Source of the DNA: Enoplolaimus lenunculus
Taxonomy: Eukaryota > Nematoda > Enoplea > Enoplida > Thoracostomopsidae
NCBI GenBank assembly: GCA_030248215.1
Contig: JASANG010002908.1
Location: 281,094-345,093 of the forward strand
Length of the DNA stretch: 64,000 nt
Direction: 5' to 3'
The notes beneath the pieces were generated by a model. The model did no database searches and was not told the origin of the DNA. It was given only the letters and a program-made list of their open reading frames with translations. This document shows positions 49,801-61,446 of this stretch, piece after piece (positions within the stretch are counted from its first letter, which is position 1; each line of letters opens with the position of its first letter). Made by a program: the position numbers and the translations under genes.

Positions 49801-52800
49801 TGTAACCGAAATCACAACGCTGTTTATACCCTGCTTCCCCATCGGTACTTTATGTAAACGCCTCCTATTCGCGCGGTACGTCACTAAGCTTAGCAGAATA
49901 AAAATAAGTGCAAATCAAAACACGACCGCCAACCAATCATAAATATACGGCCGATGTACACGTTCACATAGCAAAACATTGCTGCTGTGTAAACTTGGGT
50001 TGCAAACACTACAACAGCACTGTAGTTACTTTCTACGCATGTCTATGCAAAATCTCCCGTGGCACAATTTAGCCAGAATTCGAACGCAGCACAGTAAGTT
50101 TACTACATTACTATACGCAAAATGTCACGTTACGCGACATGACAAATAACAAATGCATTAACAGTAACTTCACAACATGGGAGTATCAACAAAATGTCGC
50201 GTAACGCGATATGATAAAAACGATACCGTGCTCCCAGGCACATGCGTACGCAAAACGTGCATAAAATTTGAAGTTAAGTGTATTTTTCTGGCCCTTGTCC
50301 CGGGACATCTCTATGTGAATTATTAATTTTTTTACACAAAGACTCAAAACACGTTACGTATTGCGGTTTAAACTATTTGATATTATTCTAAATTTATAAT
50401 TTCAGGTGGAAATAAAGTACGCTTTAATCCCAACTTGTATGCTAATGGCACTGTTTGTTTGTCTGTGATAAATACATGGAACGGAAGTCCTTCTGAACAA
50501 TGGAATCCGTACTTGAGCTTGCACAAAGTGCTTCTTGCGATTCAAGCGTTTGTTTTTGTTCGACAACCGTTTTTCAACGAACCTGGTAAGAATTTATTGA
50601 CCAGGCTGTTTATCTGAAAATACTAAAGGCAGTTGTAGAACGTATATAACTTATTACTTAATTAAATCAACTAAAATAATTGTTAAAAATTTGGAAATGC
50701 TATAAGTTTAACTATTTCTTTCTTTTGATGCAGATTTCGTGCGCTTTGTCAGAAAACAGCTTGCATGAAAACCTGTAGTTTTTAGTCATTTTGTTTTAGG
50801 ATTTGGAAAAATGGCTGGCCGAGATTGGGGTGAACGGTGCTCTAAACGATATAATGCACGTGTCAGGCACGCAACATTGCTTCATGCTATTTTGGGACAG
50901 GTTTGTAAAATCACGACCTAATAATGTTCATGTCGAACGTGGCATATCTTGATTTGGATGGTAGCGTAGATAAAGCACTGAAGCATGCTCCGGGGGTCCT
51001 CGTAAACACTCTTAATTTAGAATAGTGAATTCTATCAGGTGGGTATCGCTTTCAATGTTTTGGTTTACGAGATTCCCGGGTAAGACTGGATACCAAATAA
51101 TTCAAAGAAATAGCAGAAATTTAGTATTATTTGATGTAATTTTTTATGTTTTTTGCTTCTACAAGGACTGCAATAACGGTATTCTGGTTTCTTGATGTAT
51201 ATTCATATTTGTTGCATCAGACTAAAGTCGCTCGCAAACTCTGTAGTTTTGATCATATATAGCGTTTTAATATAAATATATTTTATGCTTTTGAGTGACC
51301 AACATTTTCCAGACTATATTGCAGGAAATCGATTTCGATTTTTGCTGGCTCTGGATATCAAAATTAACATTCCTAGTGACTTATCTTTTTGCACCTTTCT
51401 TTGCTAACATTTTTGCTATAATATATTTTACAGATTCGGAACCCTACTCCATGTTTCAAAGATGTAATCTGGGAACATTGTCGAATAAAAGCGGCACTCA
51501 TCAAGGCAACAGCGCAGAAATGGCTTCAAGAAATGAGCGAATTAGATCCCAGCGGTCAGTACAAGGGTGCGACCGGATATTAATTTACGGATATGGAACT
51601 GGCTATAGATATTGAATTTTATACCGGAATCGGATATTATATGTCTTAAAATCATTTATTTTTTCGTTGTATTATTAGCGTGCTTAATGTTCGCGTCTGT
51701 CATGAAGTTTATAAGTGCTGCTAATAAACTAATATTTGGTTAGGTTTAACTTCTTAACTTGCCCACAAATCTTATCGCACGGTGATATTAAAGACGTTCA
51801 TTTATAAATAAATTAGTATTATGCTATTCGGCGCCACAACCCTAAATATCCGGTGTTCGGTAGGTTTACACCGTATACCGGATAGAGACATATTAATCCG
51901 GAACCGTATATTCGGTCGCACTCTGATTAGTACTGGACAGACGCCAAGCAATCTAGTTTATAATCTAAGTTTTCTAAAGTTTCTGCTGATTTGGTGACGG
52001 CAAATATGAAGAAGATTTTAGTGATTGCACAACTTTTTTTCATAAGATTACATTTTCTGCTGTGTCAGTCTCACTTTTTCTGTTTTATTTTTGTCGATCA
52101 TGTTCTTACCGTGCTCGTTTTGAACACAAAATAATCCTTGAACGCAAAATATGTATTATATAAGTTTTCTAATGTGCTTATTAGTTAGGAAAATTTACAA
52201 ATCTACAGAAGCGCCGTTACTTAGTGTTTTGTTGTGTACCACTTATGGTGTTAAATTTTTAGGCTGCAACAGCGAACATCATCGTCATTATCAGCACTAC
52301 AACGATAAGCACGGACATATTTGTCACGATGAATCCGAAAAAGTTTCTACCAATATGCATTCTCATAGCCACTCTTGCGCTAGTAGCAGCAGTCATTCCC
52401 AAAACAATGCTAATGTAATAAAGTCTTCGTTTAGGGTGTTGCCTAGCAAAAAACAGCAAAATTCGGCAACAGCTACAGAATGTTGTTCGTGTGATGTTAA
52501 CGGAGGTTGTACGGCCGACACTACCACCGCTACAGGCGAGTCAAATGCTAGGTCATGTTGCGCAAATACTACCAACTCTGCAGGAAAATACGGCGTGAAA
52601 ACGACGCGCTCCAAGCACACAGCAGTAACTAGTAATGAAATTAAACAGACAGTGGGGTTTAGTTTAAATCATGGCGGCCACGCGTCCGCTAATAACTCAC
52701 ATAGTGTAACAGATCGTCGTGTAACAAACTGTAACAATTGTGGAAAAGATGGGTTGAAAGAAAAATCGTCACAGTTGAATTGTTGGCCGAACGCAGACAG

Positions 52801-53686
52801 CATAAGCCGTGGAGGCTCTAAATCAGTAACGAACGATGCTAAGAATGTGCATAGTAGTATGTGCCACGCCCAGTGTAAGTGTACTACAGGTGGAGGCGAT
52901 TTTTCAGCGGATAAGAAGAATTTGTCGAATCAGCAAGCAACGAGTAGCGGATCACAGTCAAATTCAACTGTGGTTGGATTGGCAAGCGCTTCAGCTGCGA
53001 GTAGTGGTGCCGGATCACGAAGTCCATTTCAGTCAAATAAAAACTCGAAGCTTAAATGTTCATTGTTGGCGAATAGTTCGCAGTCGTTATGCTCTCATAC
53101 CAGTGGATCGAAAACAAAACAATCGGTGCTTAAATTGAGCACCGGAAGCAATGGTGACTTGAATAATCACAGTAGTTCTTTGGAGGCGAGCGGTTGTAGT
53201 GTAACAGGCAGTGGGAGTGGAAGTGGAGGGAAGCACAATTCGTCATCACGGTACCAGTTTCTGCCAGGAGCTACCACCGGTTCAAATCAAACACAAGGGA
53301 ATACTGAGAGCGACGGGGGAAATGGTACAGCGGAGCAGAATAACACCAGTGGTGAAGGGGGTTCGAGCGGGGGTGGCGGAGGGATTTGGAATATTGGTAA
53401 GTGGTTCTCGTTTAGTCATGTCGCGAATGCGGTAGCGCCTATGGGTGGCATTTCGACGAATTCAATTGAGAAAACTGTACGAAAATTGAATCGAGAGCTA
53501 AATCGGCTTGTTGCTGGACACAAGCCATGTGCGAATTCTATCACGACGACAGAAAACAACGTTGTGGATTCGACTGTGATAAACAAAGAAAATTTACCGT
53601 TAAAATCAAGCGGCGTTCAGTCGCGAAGTAGTAGCTCAAAAGGAATGGCAGCGAATTCGGAAAGTGGGGGCATTGCTAAAAAATGA
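46890..53686 (+). CDS. BIRC6-like ubiquitin-conjugating enzyme (E2) without BIR domain, nine exons
   Basis: Exons: 46890-47030, 47622-47871, 48175-48293, 48593-48692, 49047-49148, 50406-50585, 50800-50900, 51434-51554, 52263-53686; phases agree, 845 residues. The UBC domain (about 163-345) contains GPEDTPYAHGCFEFDVFFP, RFNPNLYANGTVCLSVINTW and FFNEPG, all specific to the BIRC6 (BRUCE/Apollon) class rather than UBE2O; the catalytic cysteine is C255. It continues through IRNPTPCFKDVIWEHC, matching BIRC6 just after the UBC fold. The N-terminus, MGNSSSSG, fits the N-myristoylation consensus. From about 373 on, a single exon encodes a 470-residue Ser/Gly/Asn tail with His- and Cys-rich runs, ending in a helix (SIEKTVRKLNRELNRLV) that resembles the BIRC6 C-terminus. 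The several-thousand-residue BIR-bearing N-terminal part of vertebrate BIRC6 is absent, as I recall for C. elegans UBC-17. Function: E2 (possibly E2/E3) ubiquitin transfer; substrate unknown. Confidence 0.9.
49272..50313. mobile_element. Inverted-repeat element, about 1.04 kb, in intron 5 of the BIRC6-like gene
   Basis: AGAGATGTCTCGGGCTGGGC at the left against CTTGTCCCGGGACATCTCT at the right. No long reading frame. Interior includes two GTAACGCGACATGA-like repeats near 50133 and 50200. No clear target duplication. Confidence 0.45.
51562..51925. mobile_element. hAT-like MITE at the exon 8 donor of the BIRC6-like gene
   Basis: CAAGGGTGCGACCGGATATT ... TTCGGTCGCACTCTG. It starts about 8 nt past the end of exon 8 (51554); flanks GTCAGTAC/ATTAGTAC agree at 6 of 8, so the splice donor itself seems to have been the insertion target. 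Confidence 0.75.
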
Positions 53687-54108
53687 AATTGTTTTCCTGA
53701 AATAGAAAGTTAACCGTTAATAGCACTACAATATTGATGTAGCATATAAATTGACCTAAACAGCTTCATTTTCTCCTGGGCGAAGCAACAGTCAAAGTTG
53801 ATTTTTTGACAGAATTGATTTAGAATGTGAATCATAAGTCCTGAGTTAATCAGAATATAACATATGTGAGCCATAACAGAGTGTATTCGCTGATTTGTCA
53901 TAACAAACGTTAAATTACTTGTCTTGTGGGATTTGTAAGTACTTTTCAGTGAAATTTCTGTTTAGTATATATATTAATTTATTACTATTTATTTCCAGTT
54001 TGTGATGTTAAATGTTTACCGAGTGTGTTGTACGTAAACATAAGCACTTCAAACATTGTAGCTAAGTATGAAGTTTTCCGGTAACTTGACATTTGTAGCC
54101 AATGTATC

Positions 54109-54538
54109 CAGGGTGCGACCGGATATCCGGGCCCGGTGTAATATCCGGCAAAAACTGATATCCGTATCCGGTCCGGTATCCTGTATAAACCTACCTGTTA
54201 CCGGATATTTACGGTTGTGCCGATTATCATGAACCTACTTTTTACAAGTGAGCGTCTTTAACATCTAGCTGCCATTACATTTCTGGACAAATCAAGAAGT
54301 TCAATGCTTTTAGCTAGTTTTAGCTTCTGTAAGCGAGCGAGAGCTAAACGCATTTTTGGATTAAGTAATTGCTGTCTATCAACAGCAATTATGAACTTTA
54401 TAGCACTGACGAAAACTTTAAGCACGTTAAAAATACTGGAAAAAAAACATTATTTAAACATGTACAATATCCGGTTTCGTGTTCCTGTAAAAAATTTAAT
54501 ATCTGTTATCAAGTAAGTTAATATCCGATCGCACCCTG
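54109..54538. mobile_element. hAT-like MITE with perfect 8-bp target duplication
   Basis: CAGGGTGCGACCGGATATCC ... TATCCGATCGCACCCTG flanked by AATGTATC on both sides (54101-54108, 54539-54546). The exact duplication makes it one of the youngest insertions here. Confidence 0.9.
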
Positions 54539-55144
54539 AATGTATCCAGCTTAGTTTGTATTTTGATATATATGCATTTTTGCGTAACAATAGAACACCG
54601 TAAAACTGACTGAAAGAGCCAGAAGCAATGTCGATTTTCGTCACCGTACCAAAACTCATGTTTTATTCACTATACGTTTTGTAGTAAATTTTCTCAGTTT
54701 GATTATTTATTGTATTTAATAATTTTTGCTCGTGCCTAGGATTTATACGTAACGATAGGCTGACTTTGGCGCGTTATTAGCAACGTCGGCCCATGTAAAG
54801 ATCAGGGGGAAACGCTTTTCTGTGGGACTGCAATAGAGTAAAGCGTAACACTAATTCTTTGCTTAGACGTTGGTTAAAGTAAACCCATTCTTACGGTTAA
54901 GTTTGGTATTATGCTTATACTATTGCTGCCGTGTTCTATGCACTGTCACCGGTGTCGCATGAAAAATGACCCCCAGACGATTACGGTTGTTAAATTGTCA
55001 GTACTGCGGTATTAAAACTGACCCCATTATAATGAGATCCCTCGAACATTTTTGCACAGCACTGTGTCAGAAGTATCCGGGGGTTTGCTTCACCTCAGTA
55101 GTGTTCTGTAGGGCTTGTGGTTTCTATTTAATTAGCACTCGCAT

Positions 55145-55899
55145 GGTGCGACCGGAGGTCAAATATACCGGAGCCGGAGTCCCTCGAAACATGCCGGAGA
55201 CGTAGGTTAACGAAATTTGCCGGAGCCGAAGGTGAAGCTACCGAAATTGCCGGAAACTCCGGCAAACATTCTACCGAAACCATAGGCCGGTTTTCTGCCG
55301 GAGTCGGAGGCAGACCTCCGATTGTACCCTGCTATGTACATCTCTGACCGTTTTCGTTATAGGAAATGTCGGGCCGTTAAATTGTCAGTATGGTTTGTTT
55401 ATTTACTTTCTCCTACACGACTGGAAAATGCGGGAAATTTCAGTGCATTTCTTTTGTGAATTACCATAACATTGGAATACAATTTAATGAAGTAAACACT
55501 TGCATACAATCAAAAGAACAGCAGTGAACTGTTTAAAAATAGAGATATCTTTTTCCTTTCCAGCAGAGTACAACCGGAGGTCTGACTCCGGCTTCGGCAG
55601 AAAATCGGGCTCCGGTAGAATTTTTGCCGGAGATTCCAGCAATTTCGGTATAATAAATTTGCTTAATTTTGCAAAATTTATCTGTTTGGCGCGTTTCGTT
55701 TTACTTTTGTCACAATTTTCAGGAAAGAATTTCCGAAATTTCGCAGAAAATTTGCGTTAAAACTAAACAACGTAACAACATATTGCAGATATTGGCTAAA
55801 ATTAACTAATTAACCATCATTTTTACCACCTAATTTCACCTCCGGCTCCGGCAAGTCTGTGACCTTCGGTTTAGGTATTTTTCACCAGTTGCACCCTGC
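55145..55899. mobile_element. Cluster of hAT-like MITE copies (CCGGAGCCGG type)
   Basis: Two copies: about 55145-55343 (GTGCGACCGGAGGTC ... GACCTCCGATTGTACCCTG) and about 55569-55899 (GTACAACCGGAGGTC ... CACCAGTTGCACCCTG). Both carry repeated CCGGAG/CTCCGG modules. Similar sequence recurs at 59996-60083 and 60185-60320. Confidence 0.6.
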
Positions 55900-56400
55900 T
55901 TTCCAGTGGTACAACGTAGTTCTCTCAGCGTACTTCCCCACCCAGAAAATTCAGCTGGCGCTGTTTTTCTCACAAAATATGTCAGCTGGCCAATGTATAG
56001 AACAGGGGCGGAGTAGTAGTAGGTATAAGCATGTTCCAAAGCGTAAGAATGAGCTAATACCTAAATCTAAGCAACAAATTAGTCTAAAGCATAAGCTTAC
56101 CCTATTCCAGTCCACAGGAAAACGTGCCGCCCATGATCTTTACATGGTCCTGCGTCAGCTTAATAAATGTATCAGTTCGTGCAAGTTCCGGCAAAAATAG
56201 GCCTACAGCTCCGATAGAATTTTTGCCTTAGGTGCTGACAATATTGGTTTAGAATATTTCCTTTTTATAGAAGATATTCCATTTGACCAGCTTGTTTACT
56301 GGCGCCTATGTTACATTCAGGGGCGTCCCGTTTTCTCGCGGGACAGTAATAGTACTAGAGAGCAGCATTTGCTACTCCTGTTTGTGCATACGCGAAGAAC

Positions 56401-56409
56401 AAAAAAAAG

Positions 56410-56479
<70 letters not shown>
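56401..56479. repeat. Poly(A) tract, about 75 nt
   Basis: A run of A broken by one G at the left. No retrotransposon body is visible upstream; it abuts the transposase relic. Confidence 0.97.
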
Positions 56480-56480
<1 letters not shown>

Positions 56481-56489
56481 AAAACCCAT

Positions 56490-56800
56490 TATTAAACTTT
56501 GTGCAAATGGGCAGCAACTCCGTGATAAACTCAATCTCAACCAAAATATTGCTGTTCGTTTTCCTGGGGAAATACACAGTTTCCTCATTTTTCCGTTTCC
56601 CAAAGAAAGCATTTTGTTGCAAGGGTGTCCACACGGGGGAATTGGGTGGCCATTCCCCCCAAATTTGCTTGGTTCCCCACTCCCAAATGGAGTCGGACCA
56701 GAAATTGTGATTAAAATTGATTTTTCGATCCATTCCGCATGCCCTCGTTGAGAAATTTTCAACTCTACCCGTGTTTTGAAGGAAAAAAGTCGCAAAGTTT
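56490..56800 (-). pseudogene. Decayed Tc1/mariner-like transposase fragment
   Basis: On the minus strand one frame reads WGTKQIWGEWPPNSPVWTPL and then NAFFGKRKNEETVYFPRKTN. WPPNSP..(N)P is the hallmark around the last catalytic acidic residue of mariner-type DDE transposases. The Asp normally after WPPNSP is replaced, and matching sequence is spread over two frames, so the copy is a non-functional relic. A run of about 75 A lies just beyond its end on the plus strand. Recognition rests on one motif. Confidence 0.5.
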
Positions 56801-57833
56801 TATAAAAGTATTAAAATGCAGTGACATGCAAGTCTATTGTGGTTGCCAAGGACTATTTTGTCAGCTTTCTCGCATACATTGTGGCCGAATAAAAGGGGAG
56901 ACTGACATTTATTTAGGCTGTCCAGAGGGCTCTTCCTGTTATTCGGTTACAGACTGTAATTTATTTTTAACCCGCCCTACGTTACTGGTATATATTCGAT
57001 ATTGCAACTGTTCGTTGAATTTAACGTTTATCTGTCTTTTATTCCACACGTTTTATTACATACCTATTGTTTCACCACTGACTCCCGCAAAATTTTTGGC
57101 CTGCGGTTCCGGTTTTTTCATTATACGAAGTATAAAGTTTTACTTCGGTTATCTAAGGAATTTCAGTTTTACCTTTTCACTTATTGATAGACCGGTTTAC
57201 AGCTGTAGCTATCGCTACTGAAGCACAGCTGTAGCGGTTTTTACACAAGGTTTTTGGTCCTGCAATTAGTGGAATTTAGGCAAATATATACTGCATACTG
57301 CATTATGTTTATCTACTGCATTGGCTTTGGATGCAACCATAATTCCGATTCAAAACGAGCTCCCATTACGATTGCACAATCAATCGGAATTTTGAAATTT
57401 TTATTTTACTTCTGATACGTTGCGTAAAAATTCTGTCTTATTTATCTATCATATTGCTTTCGATGAGTTAACATCAATAATTCATTGTAGTTTAACTTTA
57501 CAGAACCAAAAATCATCGCCAGGTTGTTCATGCGACCTTTTTGAAAATTGTTGCCAGCCAACAGGCATCCTAAAAATCAAGATTATTTTTGTCAATACAA
57601 AATCCGTACAGTCACATATTTAATTCCGATTCCGATTACCATTCCGATATGGTATAAGTTTGCTGTTCCGATTCCGGTATAATCCACTTCCGCTTTGCAC
57701 CCTGATTAACTTAATGGGCTGTTCATTTACTTTTGAATCGCTTTGCTTTCCAGACACGTAGACTTAATCATCTAATAAAAGTATACACTAAATTATAATT
57801 TTGTCCAATTCTTTGCGTCTGCAGTCATTTACA

Positions 57834-59144
57834 ATGGCAGTAAAACTTTCGCAAACGCACGAAGACTACTATGAATTGTTAGGTTTGCAGAATACAACAG
57901 ATGTCACCGAAAAACAAATTATACGTGCGTACCGTAAACGCGCTCTGGAATGCCATCCAGACAAAAATCGAAACGATCCAAAAGCTGCAGAGCGGTTTCA
58001 AGCGATTTCTCGGGCGCTTGAAGTGTTGTGCGATCCGGCTGCTAAACGTGCGTACGATGGCGTCCGCGAAGCGCGAAGGCGCGCTGCTGAACGTACACAA
58101 GCAATGGATACAAAACGACGCAAGCTAAAGCAAGAGTTGGAAGAAAAAGAACGGCTGGCAGCGGCATCTAAAGTGGCATCGGTGAGGTGTGAGACGCAAG
58201 CTAGGTGTTCATCGTTTGGAAACGTTGGAAAAAGCAACAGCAATGGCGATGGTGACGGCACCGCGGTTAGTCCTGAAGAACAGTTAGCGAACGAGATAAA
58301 ACGACTTCAGGCCGAGGGTTCGAAGCTTCTACAGCGAGAAAAACAAATAATTGACGAGCAGATTAGAGCAGAGCGGCAACAACACGTTAAAACAGGAATC
58401 GGTAAAAAGCAGACATCTTCCAATAAACTGGCAGACTCTGTACCAAACGGTGATAAATCAAATTCAGATCCGACTGGTAATCAACTGAAAGTTAAATGGA
58501 AAGTTATTAAAGCGTGTGAGCGCAATCTTCCCGTTAACGAATTAATTATACGAGAGCATTTTGGCAAATACGGCGAGATCGAAACTGTAGTATTGTCACC
58601 AATGTCCAAAAAAGGGTATAGGACAGCGTTAATTGAGTTTTGCAATAGGCGGGATGCAATACGCGCTTTTAGTAATGAAAATTCTTACAACGATGAGAAA
58701 ACATCTGATTTGAATAGAACACTGCCTCAGTTTTCGGTAAAGCTTATGAAACATGATACTGGACACTTGAGTGAATGCTATGAAGATTTACTTGATGCAA
58801 GTCGAATATCTGAAACTGGTGCACCTAACGCTCATGATGTTGCAGGAAAAAATAAAGCAAATAATTACATTGATGAGTCTTCCAGCTCAACTTTGTTTGC
58901 TGGTTTTTGTCACAACAATGAACTGGAGAGCAATAATACCAATATAGGTTCTGCTACGAAGTCGCCGTTTTCGACGTCTTACTCAAGTTTTCCATCGGCA
59001 CCCATTGATGGCGCTGTTGTTTTGGACTCTGGTTTTGCTAGTAGTTCAACTTTAGGGGACTGTAATTTTGAAACTGCTGTTTTAACGAAATTGAAACGAG
59101 AAGAAGAACGTATGCGGTTGATTGAAGAGTTGAAAAAAGAGTAG
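57834..59144 (+). CDS. DNAJC17: DNAJC17 homologue (J domain plus RRM), intronless
   Basis: Single-exon reading frame of 436 residues. A J domain occupies about 10-76, with EDYYELLGL at the start and the HPD triad at 41-43 (ECHPDKN). A charged coiled-coil of about 120 residues follows, then an RRM-like domain (about 218-285; VKWK...FGKYGEIETVVL...ALIEFCNRRDAIRAF), a Ser-rich spacer and an acidic/basic C-terminal helix (LKREEERMRLIEELKKE). J domain, coiled coil and RRM in this order define DNAJC17, a nuclear spliceosome-associated co-chaperone (yeast Cwc23-related) that stimulates Hsp70 through HPD. The first ATG in frame with good context is at 57834; frames open upstream to 57801 lack an ATG. 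TCTGCAG at 57815-57821 just upstream could be a 5'-UTR or trans-splice acceptor. It is the only gene here without introns. Flanks are repeats; the neighbouring METTL18 gene on the same strand is 2.3 kb away. Confidence 0.93.
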   Translation: MAVKLSQTHEDYYELLGLQNTTDVTEKQIIRAYRKRALECHPDKNRNDPKAAERFQAISRALEVLCDPAAKRAYDGVREARRRAAERTQAMDTKRRKLKQELEEKERLAAASKVASVRCETQARCSSFGNVGKSNSNGDGDGTAVSPEEQLANEIKRLQAEGSKLLQREKQIIDEQIRAERQQHVKTGIGKKQTSSNKLADSVPNGDKSNSDPTGNQLKVKWKVIKACERNLPVNELIIREHFGKYGEIETVVLSPMSKKGYRTALIEFCNRRDAIRAFSNENSYNDEKTSDLNRTLPQFSVKLMKHDTGHLSECYEDLLDASRISETGAPNAHDVAGKNKANNYIDESSSSTLFAGFCHNNELESNNTNIGSATKSPFSTSYSSFPSAPIDGAVVLDSGFASSSTLGDCNFETAVLTKLKREEERMRLIEELKKE

Positions 59145-61446
59145 TTTTTATGTACAGAACTAGCTATTGTCGCTTCACCTTTAAAATGGTTAATGAGCTT
59201 TATGATGAACTGTTTAACATTCATGATATATACTATTACTTGCAAGTATCGAAATTTATTCTGAACCAGAGTTGTTGGCCGGAAAAAAATTTACCGGAAA
59301 AAATCGTTTTTTTTCATTATTTTCGAGAGGACAAAATAGAATTTTTCAAAAATTCAGATTTGGGCTTGGAATGATCAGGGGATGTCATTAGAAGCTCAAA
59401 TATGCAGAATGTTTCAAAATGCAGGCATATTTGGGCAAACGCCGGCAAAGGGTGGGATAACCGATCAGTCAGACAAATAATGAATTTTTTCCATTTTTTT
59501 CTGGAACAAATGGAATAATTGGAAAAATTTCATATTTTTCCGGTCATAATTTTTTCCGGAGAAAACAACCCTGTTATGAACATTCGATGTTATTTTACTG
59601 TCTAAACCCGTAGTTGTTTTTATATAAATTTAGTGGCTATGAAATTGCCTGAAACCATTGTGTGAACATTTCCGGCGGCTTAGAAACATTCGGTGGGTGA
59701 TACGCTTTTTCGCCTTAGTGGCCCTCCGGTGCCATGTTCATCCCTGCGTCAGATTTGAAGACATACTTGTCTGGTTACAATTTTGTTGTTCGTTGTACTA
59801 TTTTTACCTATCTTAGCAATTTGTGTTTTGCTATATGAACGCGATAATAGATTTTTTAAGTTATATTTTCGCTAAAGATTGCAACTCGTAAATATAGACA
59901 TGTTGTGCGGTTTTGCATTTTTTTGCAAGAAAATTAGTTCTTCGCATTATACAGAGCGGTTAGGTGGTTTATATCCTAACATGTAGTACCATCAGGCTAC
60001 AACCGGAGGTCTGCTTCCGGCGGCTTCGACAAGTTTCGTTGACCTCTGGCTCTGGTATTTTTCACCTCCGGTTTAACCCTGGTATAGCGATGTAACAATG
60101 TTGCTGTAAAGCGATGGAAGAATTTTGCTGTAATGCTTAAGATAAAGTTTTGCTGTTGTGGCATAGCTTCATGTTCACGAAAACAGGGAGCCAAAATTTG
60201 CCGGAGTGTGAGGTGAAGCAGGTGGTGAGGCGAAATTTGGTATTACACAGTTAAAATGAAGTTTAGCGTACTATTTTATCAAATATCTGTAAGGTGTTTT
60301 TAAATCATTTGGTTTTACGCTTATATTTTCCAAATTCTCGACGAGGTCCAGTTGTCAGCTGGTGGGCTTACAAACCAGAGCGGGATACGAATGTCGGTAT
60401 TTTTGTCAAATTCATTTTCTGCCAACAATTTAGGCACGCAGACATTCTAAGATTTTGGATGAAATTTCTATATAAGTTATAGTTAACACTGAACAATTGC
60501 AGCATATATATGTGTAATGAAAAATTGTGCGATATATACATTATTTATAACTATTTTTCGCACAAAAATAATAAGTTTTTCTGTATTTCTATAACGGAAC
60601 TGGAAACGATCGCCGATTTTTACCGGAAATGGAAACAGATATCCGGTTACTTCCCTTTGGGAGGTGCAGAAATTTTCTTATCAAAATAGTATGAACGAGA
60701 AGTACTTATACATAGGTTATACACTGTATAGTTTTCCATACCCATCAGAAATACCTCAAGTTTAACATTACAAGAATTGCTACGAGGTGGGTATTAATCA
60801 AATAGCCGTTTCATGATTGTGGAATTTTGTTACAATAGAGAAATTAGCTCTGGATGAAAACAAAAAATTTTGATTTGGTTTGTAAAATTCCGAATCCAAA
60901 ATGTTCGGTAATATATATGCTTACATTTTTATGCATGTACCGATTAATCAGCATCCTTACTTATCTGTAATATCAGCACTTTTCGTGAGTATCAGCATCG
61001 GCACTGTAAAAATTATCGATTCTTTGCCGATACTTTTTTGCAGTTAGTCACGTCAGCGTGTATCAGTGCATCCGATCACTAAACTGTTATGTCGGTTTAT
61101 TTGAAAATATAATGAAAATAAACGCTTCTCATAAGTTATAGTCGTGTATGGTTTTCAGGGTTTATGTCTTCGCATTTATAATGATGTAATGTAGTAGACA
61201 CTATAAATTCTTTATTAACCATGGTATATTAAATGTGGAAATGGTATCGGCAAAAATTTTGGTATCAGTGCATCATTAATTTGTTCCCAATTAAAGTATG
61301 GTCATCTCAAGTTGATTTAACTGCTAGCAGAATCGAATTTAGTAACTCTCTACGAATATGTCACACCCTTCAATTATAAGATCCGTTTTCAACATCAGTT
61401 TTGTTTCCTAGTTTACATAACATCGACAGAAACCAGGTCTACACAT
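59145..61446. other. Intergenic stretch between DNAJC17 and METTL18
   Basis: Inverted-repeat element at 59.27 kb, CCGGAG-type hAT-like fragments at 60.0-60.3 kb, then AT-rich unique sequence with no recognised feature from 60.7 to 61.4 kb. Confidence 0.5.
59266..59578. mobile_element. Inverted-repeat element rich in TTTTCCGG
   Basis: CAGAGTTGTTGGCCGGAAAA at the left and TTTTCCGGAGAAAACAACCCTG at the right form inverted ends of the hAT type. Short and non-coding; about 120 bp downstream of DNAJC17. Confidence 0.55.

Larger units (their letters stand above)
53687..57833. other. Intergenic stretch between the BIRC6-like gene and DNAJC17
   Basis: Occupied mainly by hAT-like MITEs (54.1, 55.1, 55.6 kb; another right end GCTTTGCACCCTG near 57.70), two TTAGGC family A copies, the poly(A) tract, the transposase relic and a TA-target MITE fragment near 56.9 kb. 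Confidence 0.5.

Noticed and set aside
52393-53435. Alternative frames over the long last exon of the BIRC6-like gene
   Set aside because: Shadows of the 474-codon exon, which has in-phase splicing and a conserved C-terminal helix.
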